Of a stretch of DNA of 64,000 bases, positions 24,362 through 36,289 are shown piece by piece. Positions within the stretch are counted from its first letter, which is position 1. Every line of letters starts with the position of its first letter. The notes beneath the pieces were generated by a model that saw only the letters and a program-made list of their open reading frames with translations, had not been told where the DNA came from and did no database searches. This DNA is from Portunus trituberculatus. Its lineage: Eukaryota; Arthropoda; Malacostraca; Decapoda; Portunidae. The stretch covers positions 14,058,684 to 14,122,683 of the forward strand of contig NC_059268.1 in the NCBI RefSeq assembly GCF_017591435.1, in the 5' to 3' direction. The position numbers and the translations under genes were made by a program.

Positions 24362-24363
<2 letters not shown>
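24080..24363 (-). repeat. tRNA(Val-CAC)-derived SINE, copy 2
   Basis: This is a near full-length partner of the element at 2800-3081. The minus-strand head has a perfect 5-bp anticodon stem (ctggc/gccag) around loop ttcacaa and a B box ggttcgattcc, followed by the same body of about 200 bases. Its tRNA side abuts (GT)n at 24364-24402, and a short GT run lies near its other end. It sits about 475 bases upstream of the fucosyltransferase start codon. Confidence 0.85.
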
Positions 24364-24404
<41 letters not shown>

Positions 24405-24837
24405 TATTTCCTTGATTTCCTTTCATATCAATCTAATGACTATACTGGAGTGACTCCCAACCTTTACACTGAATATGGTAATGGTACAGTACATACTATC
24501 AGCTCGCAGTATATTTGACTTTTTATGCAAAAAGCAGTGCTTGAGTATTTCAGCTATTGCAATTATCACAGAAGAGTGTTTGACTCTCGCATCATTTACA
24601 ATCTCTTTCCCTGAAGAATCATAATGCTTAGAAAAATTAAAGCTTTTATTCAGAAACTCGTAACGGGTGGTTGCTCCTCGAGAATTCTGAGTGGATGGGG
24701 AAAAGGTTGATATAATCTAATACGTCTATGATAAGAGCTACGATATAAATCAAGCGCCATTATCACCCTGGAAATGATGATTTATTTTTTTCTGCTTACT
24801 TGACAGCCAGTACAGACTATCCTGGTCAGCAGGGTCA

Positions 24838-25889
24838 ATGGAGGCCAGTTTGTGGCGGCGTGGATGCGCCACTCTTGCTACCGCATCCTGCTCCGCGGCA
24901 CAGTCAAACAAGAGTCTCTTTGCATTATCTGCTGGATTCCTGCTACTTCTGATAGTCTATAGTGATAGTATTTCTAATTTGTCGATCACGGAGGAGCGTT
25001 ACCATCACCATTTAGTGATGCAAAAGGAACGAGACATAGTGATGAATAGTAAGACAATATCTAAAGTTTCTCGAAAATCTGGCGTTCATGACTATAGTTT
25101 CTCTGTCAAAGAGAGCACGAATGGAACATATTTAAAGCTTGATAATACATCTGGAAATGCAATGAAAAATACAGTGATAAAAAGAAGCGAAACTATGCAC
25201 GTCAAAGTTAAAGATGTTCAGAAAATTGATACAGAGTACGTGAATTCACAAGGAATCCAACAGCCCACTACTACGAGTGCTGCTGCCACTCCCACCACCA
25301 CCACAACTACCACCAACATTAAACATCCTGCCATAACCACTACGGCCGCCGCCCCAAGCTCCACCGCTGAACACTCCGCCATTACCACCACAAGTCTCGC
25401 CCTCAAGCAACAAAATCAAAGCAGAGAAACTCGAAAAACGATATTATTTATCACAAAATTTTTCTCCAAATCATGGGAGAGCTTCCTGGGCAAGGAGACC
25501 CTTTTGCCGCCCATGTGTCCCGTTACTAACTGTGATATTCTTTTCAATACCTCACACCCAGAAGACGCTGACGCTATAATTTTCCACTGGCCCGATATCA
25601 ACAAAGAGTCTTTGCCTAAGGTGCGGCGGCGGGGTCAGCTCTACATTTGGTTTAACATGGAGGCTCCGCTTCCAAACAATAATGATAATGTACTGTACCG
25701 ACTGATGCGACAATTCAAAAGTGTGCGAAAGATGGAGCAACAAGAAAATAGAAGAGTGTTTGGATTTCCAGGTTTCTTCAACTGGACCTTCACTTATCAC
25801 CGAGACTCTGATCTGCTCTTGTTATACGGAGGCTTGTGGCCAAAGCATGGTGAGAATAAGTCGTCCCTTGTCTATGATAGGAGGGTGGA

Positions 25890-25982
<93 letters not shown>

Positions 25983-27253
25983 TGCCTGCCATACATTTCT
26001 TTGTGAGTTATGATTTCTTTAAAAATATGCCTTCTCTGATTGTGTATCGTAGTAATGGTGAGGGTTTCTGGATATCTGAACTTTTCTTCAACTCAGTACA
26101 GTGGTCAGTAACATGAGCCATAAAAGTTCCTACGTGGATAAGCACTTATGAAATTTAATAACTGTACAGTATTCAAGAAGAGAAAGCAGTGCATCAGCTC
26201 AGGTCACCCCTCAGTTGATCCAGAAAACGGGCACATGCAAGATTTGAAATTGTGTTGCGCCTTGTTTTGACTTTTAAAAGGATTTTCTTCTTTTAACTCG
26301 AGGGCACGGAAATGTTCTTAAGCCAGGTCTCCTCGACACTTCCGACATTACTTACAAGAATTATGTGGCGGCGCTGGATCGCGGAGACGTGCTGCAGGAC
26401 GACAAGCAGCAGGAGTGGGCAGCCTTCCTGGAACGGCCCAAGTTGGCGGTCTGGATGGCGTCGCACTGCAGCACTTCTTCAGGTGGGTGTGCTGCAGGGG
26501 AGAGATTCAGTAGTAACAAGATAGAAATATTGTTAAACCAACCTAACCACGTATAGAATGATCTGTGTTTAGATATGCAGCATAGTTTAATTTGCAAATT
26601 TAACACCAGGTTTAACAATATATGGTTCTCAAAAAATCAAATCCCATCACGAGGAGCACCATTTGTTGTTATCTTCCTATGTACTTGGTGTATGTGTGGT
26701 GCAGGTGGAATGTCATGTGGAAAATCATCCTGTTGGCAGGCCGAGAGTTCTATATTAGGGAGCTTCAGCAACACATACAAGTGGACGTGTTCGGCGCGTG
26801 TGGGGACCTGAAGTGTGGCAAGAGTCACAATGATGTCGAGTGTTATTCCGATCTCCTTCGACCAAACTACAAATTTTACATGGCTTTCGAAAACAGCTTA
26901 TGCGAGGATTACATCACAGAGAAGGTGAGATAATGATAAATAACTAAAGAAAGATATGACAAATACCAGTGAAAATGGATTCTAGTTATGAGACCTAAAC
27001 GGAATCTCAACGAAAGATTATTTAAAACCTACTTGTCTTAATACGTGCTTGCCTTGTTACTGGGATGGTGGTGACGGGGAAGGTGTGGCTGCCTATGAAA
27101 TACGGCCTGGTGCCTGTGGTGTACGGAGGGGCGCGCTATGCTGACTTCCTGCCACCACACTCGTATGTAGACGCCACGCACCTTACACCCCGCCAGCTAT
27201 CCCGTGTTCTCTCCAGGTGTGCGGTGTGGTGTGGTGTGGTGTGGTATGATGTG

Positions 27254-27301
<48 letters not shown>

Positions 27302-27410
27302 TGATTTGGTATGGTGTGGTGTGGTTTAGTGTAGTATGATGTAGAGTGATGTGGTGTGTTGTGGTGTGATGTGTTAGGTTATGGTTTAGAGTGTTATGTG
27401 TTGTTGAAGG

Positions 27411-27464
<54 letters not shown>

Positions 27465-27589
27465 TGTGGTGTGGTGTGGTGTCGTGTGGTGTTGTGTGGA
27501 GTGTTGTGGTTTGAAGTGCTGTGGTTTGGAATGTGGTGTTGAGTGTTGTGTTGTGTTGTATTGTATTGTAGTGTTGCGTTGTTTTGTTG

Positions 27590-27652
<63 letters not shown>

Positions 27653-28085
27653 GTCTAAATGGCTAAAATTTGCACACAAGAAATTAGTATAATGACACAA
27701 CCAGAGTGTAACAGATAACGAACTACTTATCAACACACACAACTGTCCACAAAATGGCTCAAAACAGAACAATAATAATTCTAACGAACCATTTGACAGA
27801 ATTGGAGGTTCCCCGGAGCTGTACGAGCGCTACCACCTTTGGCGAAAATACTGGAGGGTGTTACATAAACCTCCGCTGTGTGAACTTTGCTACAAGTTGC
27901 ATCACAGGAACCATAAAGAGCCGGCGGTGTCACGGGGGGACCTTAGTACATGGTGGTGGAGAGTCAACAACTGTACTACCCATTATCCACCAGACCGGTA
28001 CCCACGACCCTCCAAACCCGACACCAGGCCATTCACGCAAAAGGTGAAGGACGCATTTGGGATTCTCAAGTGGACGGGGAGATAG
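24838..28085 (+). CDS. Alpha-1,3-fucosyltransferase (GT10), 5 exons, 598 aa
   Basis: The enzyme transfers fucose from GDP-fucose to N-acetylglucosamine-containing glycans in the Golgi. Exons 24838-25849, 26303-26482, 26740-26924, 27083-27216 and 27800-28085 join in phase and end in TAG. It is a type II membrane protein: a short cytosolic N-terminus, a membrane anchor at about residues 26-43, a long stem with a Thr/Ala-rich mucin-like part at about 142-187, then the catalytic region from about residue 200. The GT10 signature spans exons 3 and 4: FYMAFENSLCEDYITEK (443-459), followed by GLVPVVYGGARY and FLPPHSYVDA. The C-terminus has the paired cysteines CELCYK typical of the family. The 3' splice sites of exons 2 and 4 have weak pyrimidine tracts but give the expected protein. 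Intron 1 carries (TA)n and intron 4 a GT-rich block. Which fucosyltransferase paralogue (core alpha-1,3 or another) cannot be decided by eye. Confidence 0.92.
25895..25980. repeat. (TA)n microsatellite in fucosyltransferase intron 1
   Basis: A pure TA array starting 45 bases after the exon 1 donor. Confidence 0.97.
27217..27652 (+). repeat. GT-rich block filling most of intron 4
   Basis: Three pure (GT)n arrays (27256-27301, 27413-27462, 27592-27652) are joined by degenerate gtgtggtgtg/gttgtg sequence. The block begins directly at the exon 4 donor of the fucosyltransferase gene. It is strongly strand-asymmetric: G and T dominate the sense strand. Confidence 0.93.
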
Positions 28086-28275
28086 ACTGCTTCAGCTTTC
28101 CCCTCAGGTGCGGCCTGAGTTATGGTTTATGAAACACATTGGACTTCCATCTATTGCCAAAATCTACTTAAGTTATTCGTAAGGTTTCCATGGGTATTTC
28201 TTTCCAGTGATGATGTAGAATAGTAAAGTAATACCTTGAAAGTGCAAGCGTTCTTACTACTCCAAATTTATTTGG

Positions 28276-28317
28276 TACCACGGTCCAGATATACATCTGT
28301 ATATCTGGACCGTGGTA
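28276..28317. repeat. Perfect 19-bp hairpin
   Basis: taccacggtccagatatac and its exact reverse complement flank a 4-base loop (atct). The words gtatacatctgt and ggta recur just after it. It lies about 190 bases past the fucosyltransferase stop codon. The loop and stem are too short for a typical pre-miRNA. Confidence 0.92.
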
Positions 28318-29027
28318 GGTATACATCTGTTTGTACAGTCACGATCAGACACACGGTTGTTTGACACTGACCCATGTATTGTGTCTTTCTGAGGCCTCGG
28401 CCTCATTGGTGATTGCCAAGTGAAATTAGCATCTCTACAAATCATATGGAAGGTTAAGTAAACTATCAAATATGATCAAGATAATTACATCACAAAACCG
28501 TTATCATGTCTTCGTCATCACGTACAGTGTCATGACTAATGTTTTGGAGAACTCTTGAAAAGCAGATGGCACTGTTAATAATTAGTGGCAATCCTTGCAG
28601 TTCTATCGTGACAAAGGAGTTCTCAATGGCAAGATTAAAGCAGCGCCTCAGCACTCACTAAAGCGTACCTCAGTGATTCCAAAATTCTCAGACGAAAGGG
28701 CAACGCTTTCAGATGCAAAACATAATACGGAACTTCCTTCTATACGCATTGCTATATCACACTCCAACAAGAGTATTTAGGAAGTAGCGAAAGTGCAAAG
28801 TAGAATACCGATTTTCGTCGTGCGTGGTTGAGACACCGAGACACTGAGTCGAAGCTTAGTAAAGAAAAGACTGATTGATTTCGGTTATGATAGTAAAGGG
28901 AAGAAAAAAGTGTAAGTTAACTATGAAAAGAAAAGAAGGAACCCTTAATTGTATGATAACAGCAATGTCAATAGGGGTAATAATAATATCGAAGATTATA
29001 TGATGAAACTGATGCTGCTATACTATT
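28318..29027. other. No gene recognised
   Basis: AT-rich sequence downstream of the fucosyltransferase gene. I see no coding segment or mobile element. Confidence 0.55.
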
Positions 29028-29382
<355 letters not shown>

Positions 29383-29929
29383 TAACGAAGGTCCAGAAAA
29401 AAAATATTATGAAGAGGTAGAGATAACACGGACAGTGTGAGAGGTGCTGCCAGAGGCACGATGACACTCTTACTGTACAACCCTGCTTACATAAAAAAGA
29501 ATACTTAATTAGAGCATTTTTGTAACCAAAGGAGTATAATGGACAGCAAAGGGCATCATGTCAGTATTAGCCCTTTAGGTATTTTGTTTAATTAATTATC
29601 TTCACACAAATGAGCCATCATGAGGATCATAGAGGTGATTAGCTGATGACGAGACAGTAGATTACAAGGGAAGTTCATTCTATCTTGTGTGTGGTCTAAT
29701 CAAAGACCACACACGAGGCCATTTAGGGAAATAGAGACCATGAAAGAAATATAAAAAAGTTAAAAAGAAGAGAACAATGGAAAACGAATTCGAGGCAACC
29801 TTAGCGGTGAGTGACATCAGGTGGCAGGTCATTAAAAGATCCCATTATACAGCAAATTCGTTCCTGATAACGAAGTACGGTAGTGGAGGGAGTGGTGGGC
29901 GACTTCAATTTTACATTAATCACCGCTGT

Positions 29930-30345
29930 CATTGTGTTCTAGCCACCACGTAACGTAAGAATTTATTATGGCGGTTACTTGAAGCTCTCTGCCGGGCAAC
30001 ATGACAGAGTGGGAAGAGTGTGTATGAAGGAGCAAAGAAAAGTTGATAAGTGAGCAACAGGGGTGGGGGAAGAGGTTGCGTAAGGCAGTGAGGATGAGTA
30101 TTATGAAGTAGCGGGAATGAGGATGTATGAAGGAGTGGGAACTTCCAAAGCCTCCTTGACCTTCTCCTTAGTCTGTTTATCACCAACGAGAGAGAAAAAC
30201 CCGCAGCTAATTTTGAGGGTGCCAGATCGGGGAAGTAAGGGAGATGGACCAGTAATTTGAAGCCGAAGGGCACCATTTATAATTATATGATCACTATACT
30301 CGTGTGCAGGAGCCTTGTCCTGCAAGGGAAGAACACCTCATGCAG
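29930..30345 (-). mobile_element. Frameshifted mariner-like transposase fragment
   Basis: One minus-strand frame gives LQDKAPAH (family QDNAPAH). The next gives GFKLLVHLPYFPDLAPSKLA (family HPPYSPDLAPSDF). A third frame then gives TKEKVKEALEV, in the position of the usual EEVKEAV region. The match to the catalytic C-terminal half of mariner needs at least two frameshifts, so the copy is dead. Confidence 0.5.
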
Positions 30346-31097
30346 CTCACCTTCACTCGCCGTTTTCTCAAGCAGAGCCTCCGGTCGTAAGGTAATTATT
30401 ATTTGATCTAGGTTACAGTTACATGCATCTCATGCTTTCCTAATATCAAGATCATAGAACCTTTCTTTTTTTTCTTTTTTTTAAGATCAGAAGTCTTGTA
30501 CACGCACCAGGTAAGTCTACAGGTATGCATCATATTGCGAGAGTCTGTCAAAAGTTTTCTTTTCAGCAAAGATTAACAGTGACTGATGACGAAATTTTCT
30601 GTTAACACAAGACTGGATGAAAAGACAAGGATAAATAACATCAGTACATTTATTTCAAAGAGAGAAATATGGTTAATTATGTTACAAAATCATCGCTTTG
30701 ATGTAAAATTGCGGAGCTTTGTTTTGTATATTCATTGAATATACGGCACTAATAGTAGGAACAACCATTATTTCAAAATTATATACAGATGTTTGTATTT
30801 CTAAGTATAATACAATAATACAATTACACAAATAAAATAAGTAATCAAGGCGCGGCTTATTCTCTTAATAAACAACCCCTGTCAAGCGGGAACCAACACC
30901 ACATACATTTCCCTCAAATAATATGTTCAATGATATGTTTAAAACGATTCCCAAAAGAATTTCCATCCCAAGTACATTTCTCCTACAATTTAAGATAAGT
31001 GCATGGGAGGTGAAGAACATTATGTGCTGAAGAGCTGAGATCATGGCACCATCATAGTTAAACATGATAACGGTACGGGATCAGGGTTGTGAGGACG

Positions 31098-31268
31098 CTA
31101 CTTCCTAAACCAAAGGAACCCATCATCTACGGGATTAAACTCGCAATCTTCTTGGTACAAAGCCAAACAACACATTGATGTGAAGCCATCTGGTCCCATA
31201 TGATGATCTGGTTTCCCCAGCACTACGCACAGACAGCAAAACATGAATCTCACATAATACTCTCCTTC
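31098..31268 (-). CDS. Candidate terminal exon of an unidentified minus-strand gene
   Basis: A 56-codon open frame, rich in Cys, ends in TAG and is preceded by an acceptor-like tacgtggcag. It starts EGEYYVRFMFCCLCVVLG and ends DCEFNPVDDGFLWFRK. The composition looks coding, but no family is recognised. No joined upstream exon can be proved. It could pair with the other minus-strand segments at 34-38.5 kb or be chance. Confidence 0.3.
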   Translation of the reverse strand, partial: EGEYYVRFMFCCLCVVLGKPDHHMGPDGFTSMCCLALYQEDCEFNPVDDGFLWFRK

Positions 31269-32583
31269 CTGCCACGTACACACTCCCTCCTACTAGGACC
31301 ACTATAGCTCACTATCGGGCTAAACAGTTATGAACATTTTAAACTTAATCTATCACCACATCATAACTTAATAACTGACACCAGTCTTTTAACGACCCAA
31401 CACTAGGAAGATTATTCTTACTACCTGAACAACATCAAAATTATCCTTAAAATATTCTACCACTGAAATTGACTGATATAATTCATTAAGTCAACATAAA
31501 ATGCAAATTGGCAAAATACTGTATCACTTATATAAAAGAATATACCTACTAAATCTGCTTTTCGTTCCATTTGATATTATCTAACCGTAATTTCTCGTTG
31601 TATTAAAAATATTCTCGTCAATACACCTGTTTGATATGTAAAAATTACGTTTCACCTGGTGGAGTCTGGACTAAACAACCTTTCCTTCCCTCCATTACCT
31701 TGAACCACTTTCCGTCTTTGATTTTTTTCTCCCTTGGACATTTTCTTGTTCTGCATTCCTCCTTTCAGACACTTTTTCTCCCTCTCCATTTACTTAGCTA
31801 ACAACGTAGCACATTAATTCATTCACTGGCAGGTAATTCATATTCTGTTACAGTTTAAGATATTTGTATAATGTAGTCCCTTAACAAGTCTGCAACCGAG
31901 AAAAGACAATCAAATTTGTTCTCTCTCTCTCTCTCTCTCTCTCCTTTCCTCGTGTCCATTCAAGCTACTCGTATGGACTCAAGATATGAATGCGAACAAG
32001 AAACGATGGTAGCAGTAAAAAGGGGTAAATACTCGAATATCCAGGGAAGAATTGAGTTTGCAAAGGGAAATATCCAGAGAAAAAGATGTGTCCTTGGGGA
32101 AATTTATCAGTGGCGAAGCGTCTATATAGGAAAAGTCCAAGGGAGATATGACCGCACACCAGGGGGAGTTCTGAACACCTTATCACACGGTATAATTTGG
32201 AGCCTCTTCTTCTTTTACCTTTACCCGTGCGATAATGAACCTGAATTACCATGCTACATACAATCGGAGCTCATATGAACAACACCAGACAACGTGTAGT
32301 ATAAGGAAATAACAAACATACCAACAAACATGTCCTCCTTGCGTCCAGCGTCCAGGTGTCCGTTTACACTGCTCTCTGACTCCCAGTCGCTCTCAAGAGA
32401 TTCATTCGAACCAGATGAACGGAACTGATCCGAGCAGGGGTACTTACTAACATACCAGATTATTCAGTACAAGACGAATCACCATCTCACCCTACATAAT
32501 ATTCCCGGAAGAATCTAATGAAAATAATTGTATTCGAGCACTTACATATTCATTAACTCTTCAAGAAAACTTTACTGGAGATT

Positions 32584-32699
32584 GAGTGGATGGGATGAGA
32601 TTCAGCTCATGAGATCTTTGTGGCTATGTTTCATGCGGTCTGAGTGGATGGGACGAGATTCAGCTCCTGAGAACTTTGTGGCTATGTTTCATGCGGTCC
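32584..32699. repeat. 58-bp direct tandem duplication
   Basis: The unit starting gagtggatgggatgagattc recurs exactly 58 bases later with only a few changes (for example ctcatgagatc versus ctcctgagaac). It is a recent local duplication. Confidence 0.9.
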
Positions 32700-33963
32700 C
32701 ATTGTTGTATGGAAGAGAAGTCCCCGATGTAGGGGCGATGAACCCAATGGTAAACACGTCTTTAGTTTTAGGTTAAAGGTGATAGATCTCAACACGTTCG
32801 AGAAATTGAGTGGCTGTCTTGTTGCGTAACAGTGCGGTTACGTCTGTTTGGATTTATTATGTAAAGATAAATATTCCCTGAGTGGTATTTAAACTAACAA
32901 ATGTCAGGGTGTAAGTAATTGTTTTGGAGGATGTTAGTGCCTAGGGAAGCGTATCTTTTCTATGACTAAAATCAATGTAAACCTTGAAATGAGAGGTTAT
33001 TGGGTCGCTTTCTCTTGTCAGAATGCTTACAAGTTACCTTTTTTTCATCTAGATGATAGAAAAATACCTTTTCTAAGAATGCGCAATCATATCTTTGTTG
33101 TACTAAAAAGAAGGTAAAATGTACTACAGTGAAGTTATTGGCTCTCCTGTTGTCATAATTCATCGAGATTACTAGTATTTTTTTTAGATTTATATTCATG
33201 TGTTTAGGTGCGAAGGGAGGAAAGTATAAAAAGAGATTATTGTTTCTTCCCGCGTAAGAACGTGTTGAGTTAATTTTCCTGTTTTTTGTGATGAGACGCT
33301 TCTCTAAGACGCCGTCACACCACCATGTTTTTCCGACAAACTTTTCCGTCAATAATGGTCCTCCTCAACTTTTACCTCGTTCCGTCGTCTCTTCCCATCT
33401 GTATCGTGAAACGAGTGACCATCTTCAAGAGATTATCAAATTTTGTTGACAAATGTAAATCCATGTTTTATGATAATATATAAGAAAACTTTTTATCAAG
33501 TAAATTTCAAATAAAAATACATAAAAACATTTAATTTTGAGTTGCATTTAATTTGTGGATAATCATCAGCAAAGAGTGGTTCGTATGGTTCGATAGACGT
33601 CTGCACTTCTGAAAGGTCTGTGATTTACATAATTTGCAATAAAGTGAAAAACAACAACTGCTTGTTCGTTTATTGCGGCGACGAAAGTGCGGACGAACGG
33701 CTGTGCGAGAGTACCGTAGCGCTCTCAAAAAATTGCCCATTTTCCGAAAACTGACGAAAAAGGTACTAGTATGACAGCAAGTTTCTTATAAAAATATAAA
33801 GGATGAGACAAAAGTGGCCAAAAAGACATCTATTACGGAGGGTTTCCGCCTCTGAGCACACCAGTGGGTAATGTGCCCGACCCCCGCCGCTACAATAGTT
33901 TTTCTCTCTATCTTTCTTTCTGCTTCAGAAAGGAAACAATTATCATGGTCAGTGAGCTAAGTG

Positions 33964-33968
<5 letters not shown>
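32700..33968. other. No gene recognised
   Basis: AT-rich sequence with scattered short frames on both strands, none with family motifs or convincing splice sites. Confidence 0.5.

Positions 33969-34033
<65 letters not shown>
33969..34033. repeat. (GA)n microsatellite
   Basis: A pure GA array downstream (on the minus strand) of the membrane-protein frame at 34205-34591. Confidence 0.97.
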
Positions 34034-34035
<2 letters not shown>

Positions 34036-34204
34036 TTAGATTAGCATAATTAGCTACCGTGAGTGTTAGTGTAATACTCACAAGTCTGTAAGTCGCATGA
34101 TGTAAATGGTCTATGTCTGCAAAACTACCTTTAAAAACATTCATTTGATACACAAAACCTTACATTTAAATACTGGTCGTGCAAGACACACATTGTCTTG
34201 GTAA

Positions 34205-34591
34205 TTATGAGCAAATAGTGATCGTTCCTTCCTCGGCCTCATGCTCTTCGTCCTCGTTGTCTTTAGAGGGAGAAAGAAGCAACGCTTTGGAAAACCCAAG
34301 GTTGATATGACTCTCCGGCAACTGAAACCTAACTCTTCGGGGAAGCTTCACAACTTCTGTGTTGGATAATCTATTTTTGAACGTGATTCCCTCGAAGATA
34401 CCTGGTTCCCGGCGAGAGGCGATACACATGAGCACTGAAGCCATCACCCCGAGAAGTACTAAAATGATCAACACTGTCAGACCCACCGCATATTTCTCTT
34501 CCTGCAGGCGAGGCCCTCCTGCAGCTCCTTCGCCACTCTCATTGAAAACAGTCGGATAGATCAGGCTCGGTGGCGTTACAGAATACATCAT
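34205..34591 (-). CDS. Unidentified single-pass membrane protein, 128 aa (or last exon of a larger one)
   Basis: The frame runs from ATG at 34591 to TAA at 34205. It reads as about 32 outside residues (with an N-glycosylation site, NES), one clear membrane span of about 24 residues (YAVGLTVLIILVLLGVMASV onward) followed by positive charge (SRR), and a cytosolic tail of about 68 residues ending in an acidic Asp/Glu-rich segment. Base use is GC-richer than the surroundings, which supports coding. I do not recognise a family. It may instead be the last exon of a larger type I membrane protein whose upstream exons include the segments at 34717-34848 and 38290-38454. No acceptor next to the ATG is convincing. 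Confidence 0.5.
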   Translation of the reverse strand: MMYSVTPPSLIYPTVFNESGEGAAGGPRLQEEKYAVGLTVLIILVLLGVMASVLMCIASRREPGIFEGITFKNRLSNTEVVKLPRRVRFQLPESHINLGFSKALLLSPSKDNEDEEHEAEEGTITICS

Positions 34592-34716
34592 TTCATAAGA
34601 TAATCATAAGATATATTTTCGAGTATTATTTGAAAGTTTTGTACTAGAGCAGCTTATGAAGAGATAGGGAGGTTACATTTATAAAGCTTCATAGCATCCT
34701 CATGAATTTCTTGCCA

Positions 34717-34848
34717 CTATCTTCTGTCACCACCAGCTGGGGAGGCGGCGACGGCGTGTGGTTGGTGGATGGCGCTGTAGATGCTATCTTCAGTCAGTCC
34801 CAGAGCTGAACAGGCGAAGAATAGCGGGAAACCTCCATCAGGGCACAT
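34717..34848 (-). CDS. Candidate small exon/ORF, unidentified
   Basis: A 43-codon frame on the minus strand starts MCPDGGFPLFFACSALGL and continues TEDSIYSAIHQPHAVAAS. It is preceded two bases upstream by an acceptor-like ccaccag. It is GC-richer than its flanks. A possible donor-like gtggtg lies before the TAG. It sits upstream of the membrane-protein frame on the same strand, so the two could belong to one gene. No family is recognised. Confidence 0.3.
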   Translation of the reverse strand: MCPDGGFPLFFACSALGLTEDSIYSAIHQPHAVAASPAGGDRR

Positions 34849-35101
34849 TCCTGGTGGATTGATAAACTTGATTATTGCATTGAATTTTTACAGGCTGTAG
34901 TGGAGTTCATCGGCTTTTTGTCTCTTCATTTCTGTTTTATGACAGTTTTCATGATTACGGTGCCAGTTCAGCAAGCGTTCTACACCTTTACAAAGAAAAA
35001 ACACGAGAACATGGCAAGTGGCCTTTGAAAAGGGTCCGTAAGGGAGCTCGAAGCCATTTCAAAATACGAACCAAGGACCAAGAGTATTTATTTTACGTAA
35101 C

Positions 35102-35102
35102 G

Positions 35103-35155
<53 letters not shown>
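35102..35155. repeat. (GT)n microsatellite
   Basis: A nearly pure GT array in non-coding sequence. Confidence 0.96.
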
Positions 35156-35157
<2 letters not shown>

Positions 35158-35347
35158 TCGTCTATTCTTATCTGTTCAGTCCAATGTTTATAAATTCATG
35201 GGAAGCGAGCGAGGATGTACCTGAGTATTTGTGTTAGCCTGAATAAATACGACGTGTGTGTGTATTTTTTTGTGTTATACAGCGGTTCAGTCTCACCTTG
35301 TTCAGAATAAATAAGATTCATTGTCATTATTTAGCTTGTGTCGACAT

Positions 35348-35349
<2 letters not shown>

Positions 35350-35406
<57 letters not shown>
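35350..35406. repeat. (AG)n microsatellite
   Basis: A pure AG array. A shorter (TC)n run lies at 35525-35551. Confidence 0.96.
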
Positions 35407-35408
<2 letters not shown>

Positions 35409-36224
35409 GTCAGAAGGCAACAAGACCGAGAGTACTTTGCTTTATCCTGCTGAAGTAAGCCTTGAGAGCGTGGTCTGCCTTGCGTAGGATCAATGCGGGG
35501 CTATTAGGTTTAGGATGGTGAAGCGTCTCTCTCTCTCTCTCTCTCTCTCTCCGGCTATGTGAATAAAAAGAAAACGTATCACACGGAGACGAACCAGCAC
35601 ATGTGTTTTTAAGGTAGGCTAAGATAGATTAGTGCAAGTCAGGTTACGTTGTCTCGCCTAATTCATCCTAACCTTCCCTAATCTAACTCAACTCTGAACT
35701 GAACGCCAAACTGATTAACCTTTTGACTGCCGCCTGTCATACCTTTCCCTAATCTCATATTACTCTAAGACATCTTTACTTGTTTTACAGCCACATCCAA
35801 TCTTTGAAATGGGAAGAAATCGCAACATATGTGATTTTTCATCGCTAACTTTCCGGTAGCATGCATATAAAGACTTCACGTTTTGCTTCTGGCATTATGC
35901 AAAACCTTAAAGAATTTCATATATTATATCAAGTCCTGTTAAGAAGATTATTTGCTGGTATAGAATGAACATGATCTCGTTTAGTGAAAAATATACGAAA
36001 ATATGACCCTTCGCACTGAGACGCTGCGCTTCGTAGTCTTCTCAAATGTGTTCATGTCAGGCTCATAATGAGGTTAGTGAGAAATTCAACACAACCAACT
36101 AAGGATCTGCGTCGTCACCACAACACCACGCTACCACTCACGCTGACGGTTCTAACGTGTTCTCTTCGCCAGGACGAGGAGCTAAAATAAATACAAAAAG
36201 AAAGAACGTAAAAAAATCTATAAC

Positions 36225-36227
<3 letters not shown>

Positions 36228-36288
<61 letters not shown>
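36228..36288. repeat. (AG)n microsatellite
   Basis: A pure AG array. Confidence 0.97.

Positions 36289-36289
<1 letters not shown>

Noticed and set aside
28276..28317. MicroRNA precursor
   Set aside because: A 19-bp stem with a 4-base loop is shorter than a Drosha/Dicer substrate, and perfect pairing suggests a recent rearrangement.
30865..31065. 66-residue hydrophobic minus-strand frame after the candidate exon at 31098
   Set aside because: It has no splice signals, domain or GC shift, and it lies after a stop codon in the likely transcript direction.
31916..32278. 120-residue plus-strand frame starting in a TC repeat
   Set aside because: The start lies in a microsatellite, the opposite strand has a similar open frame, and no family features are present.
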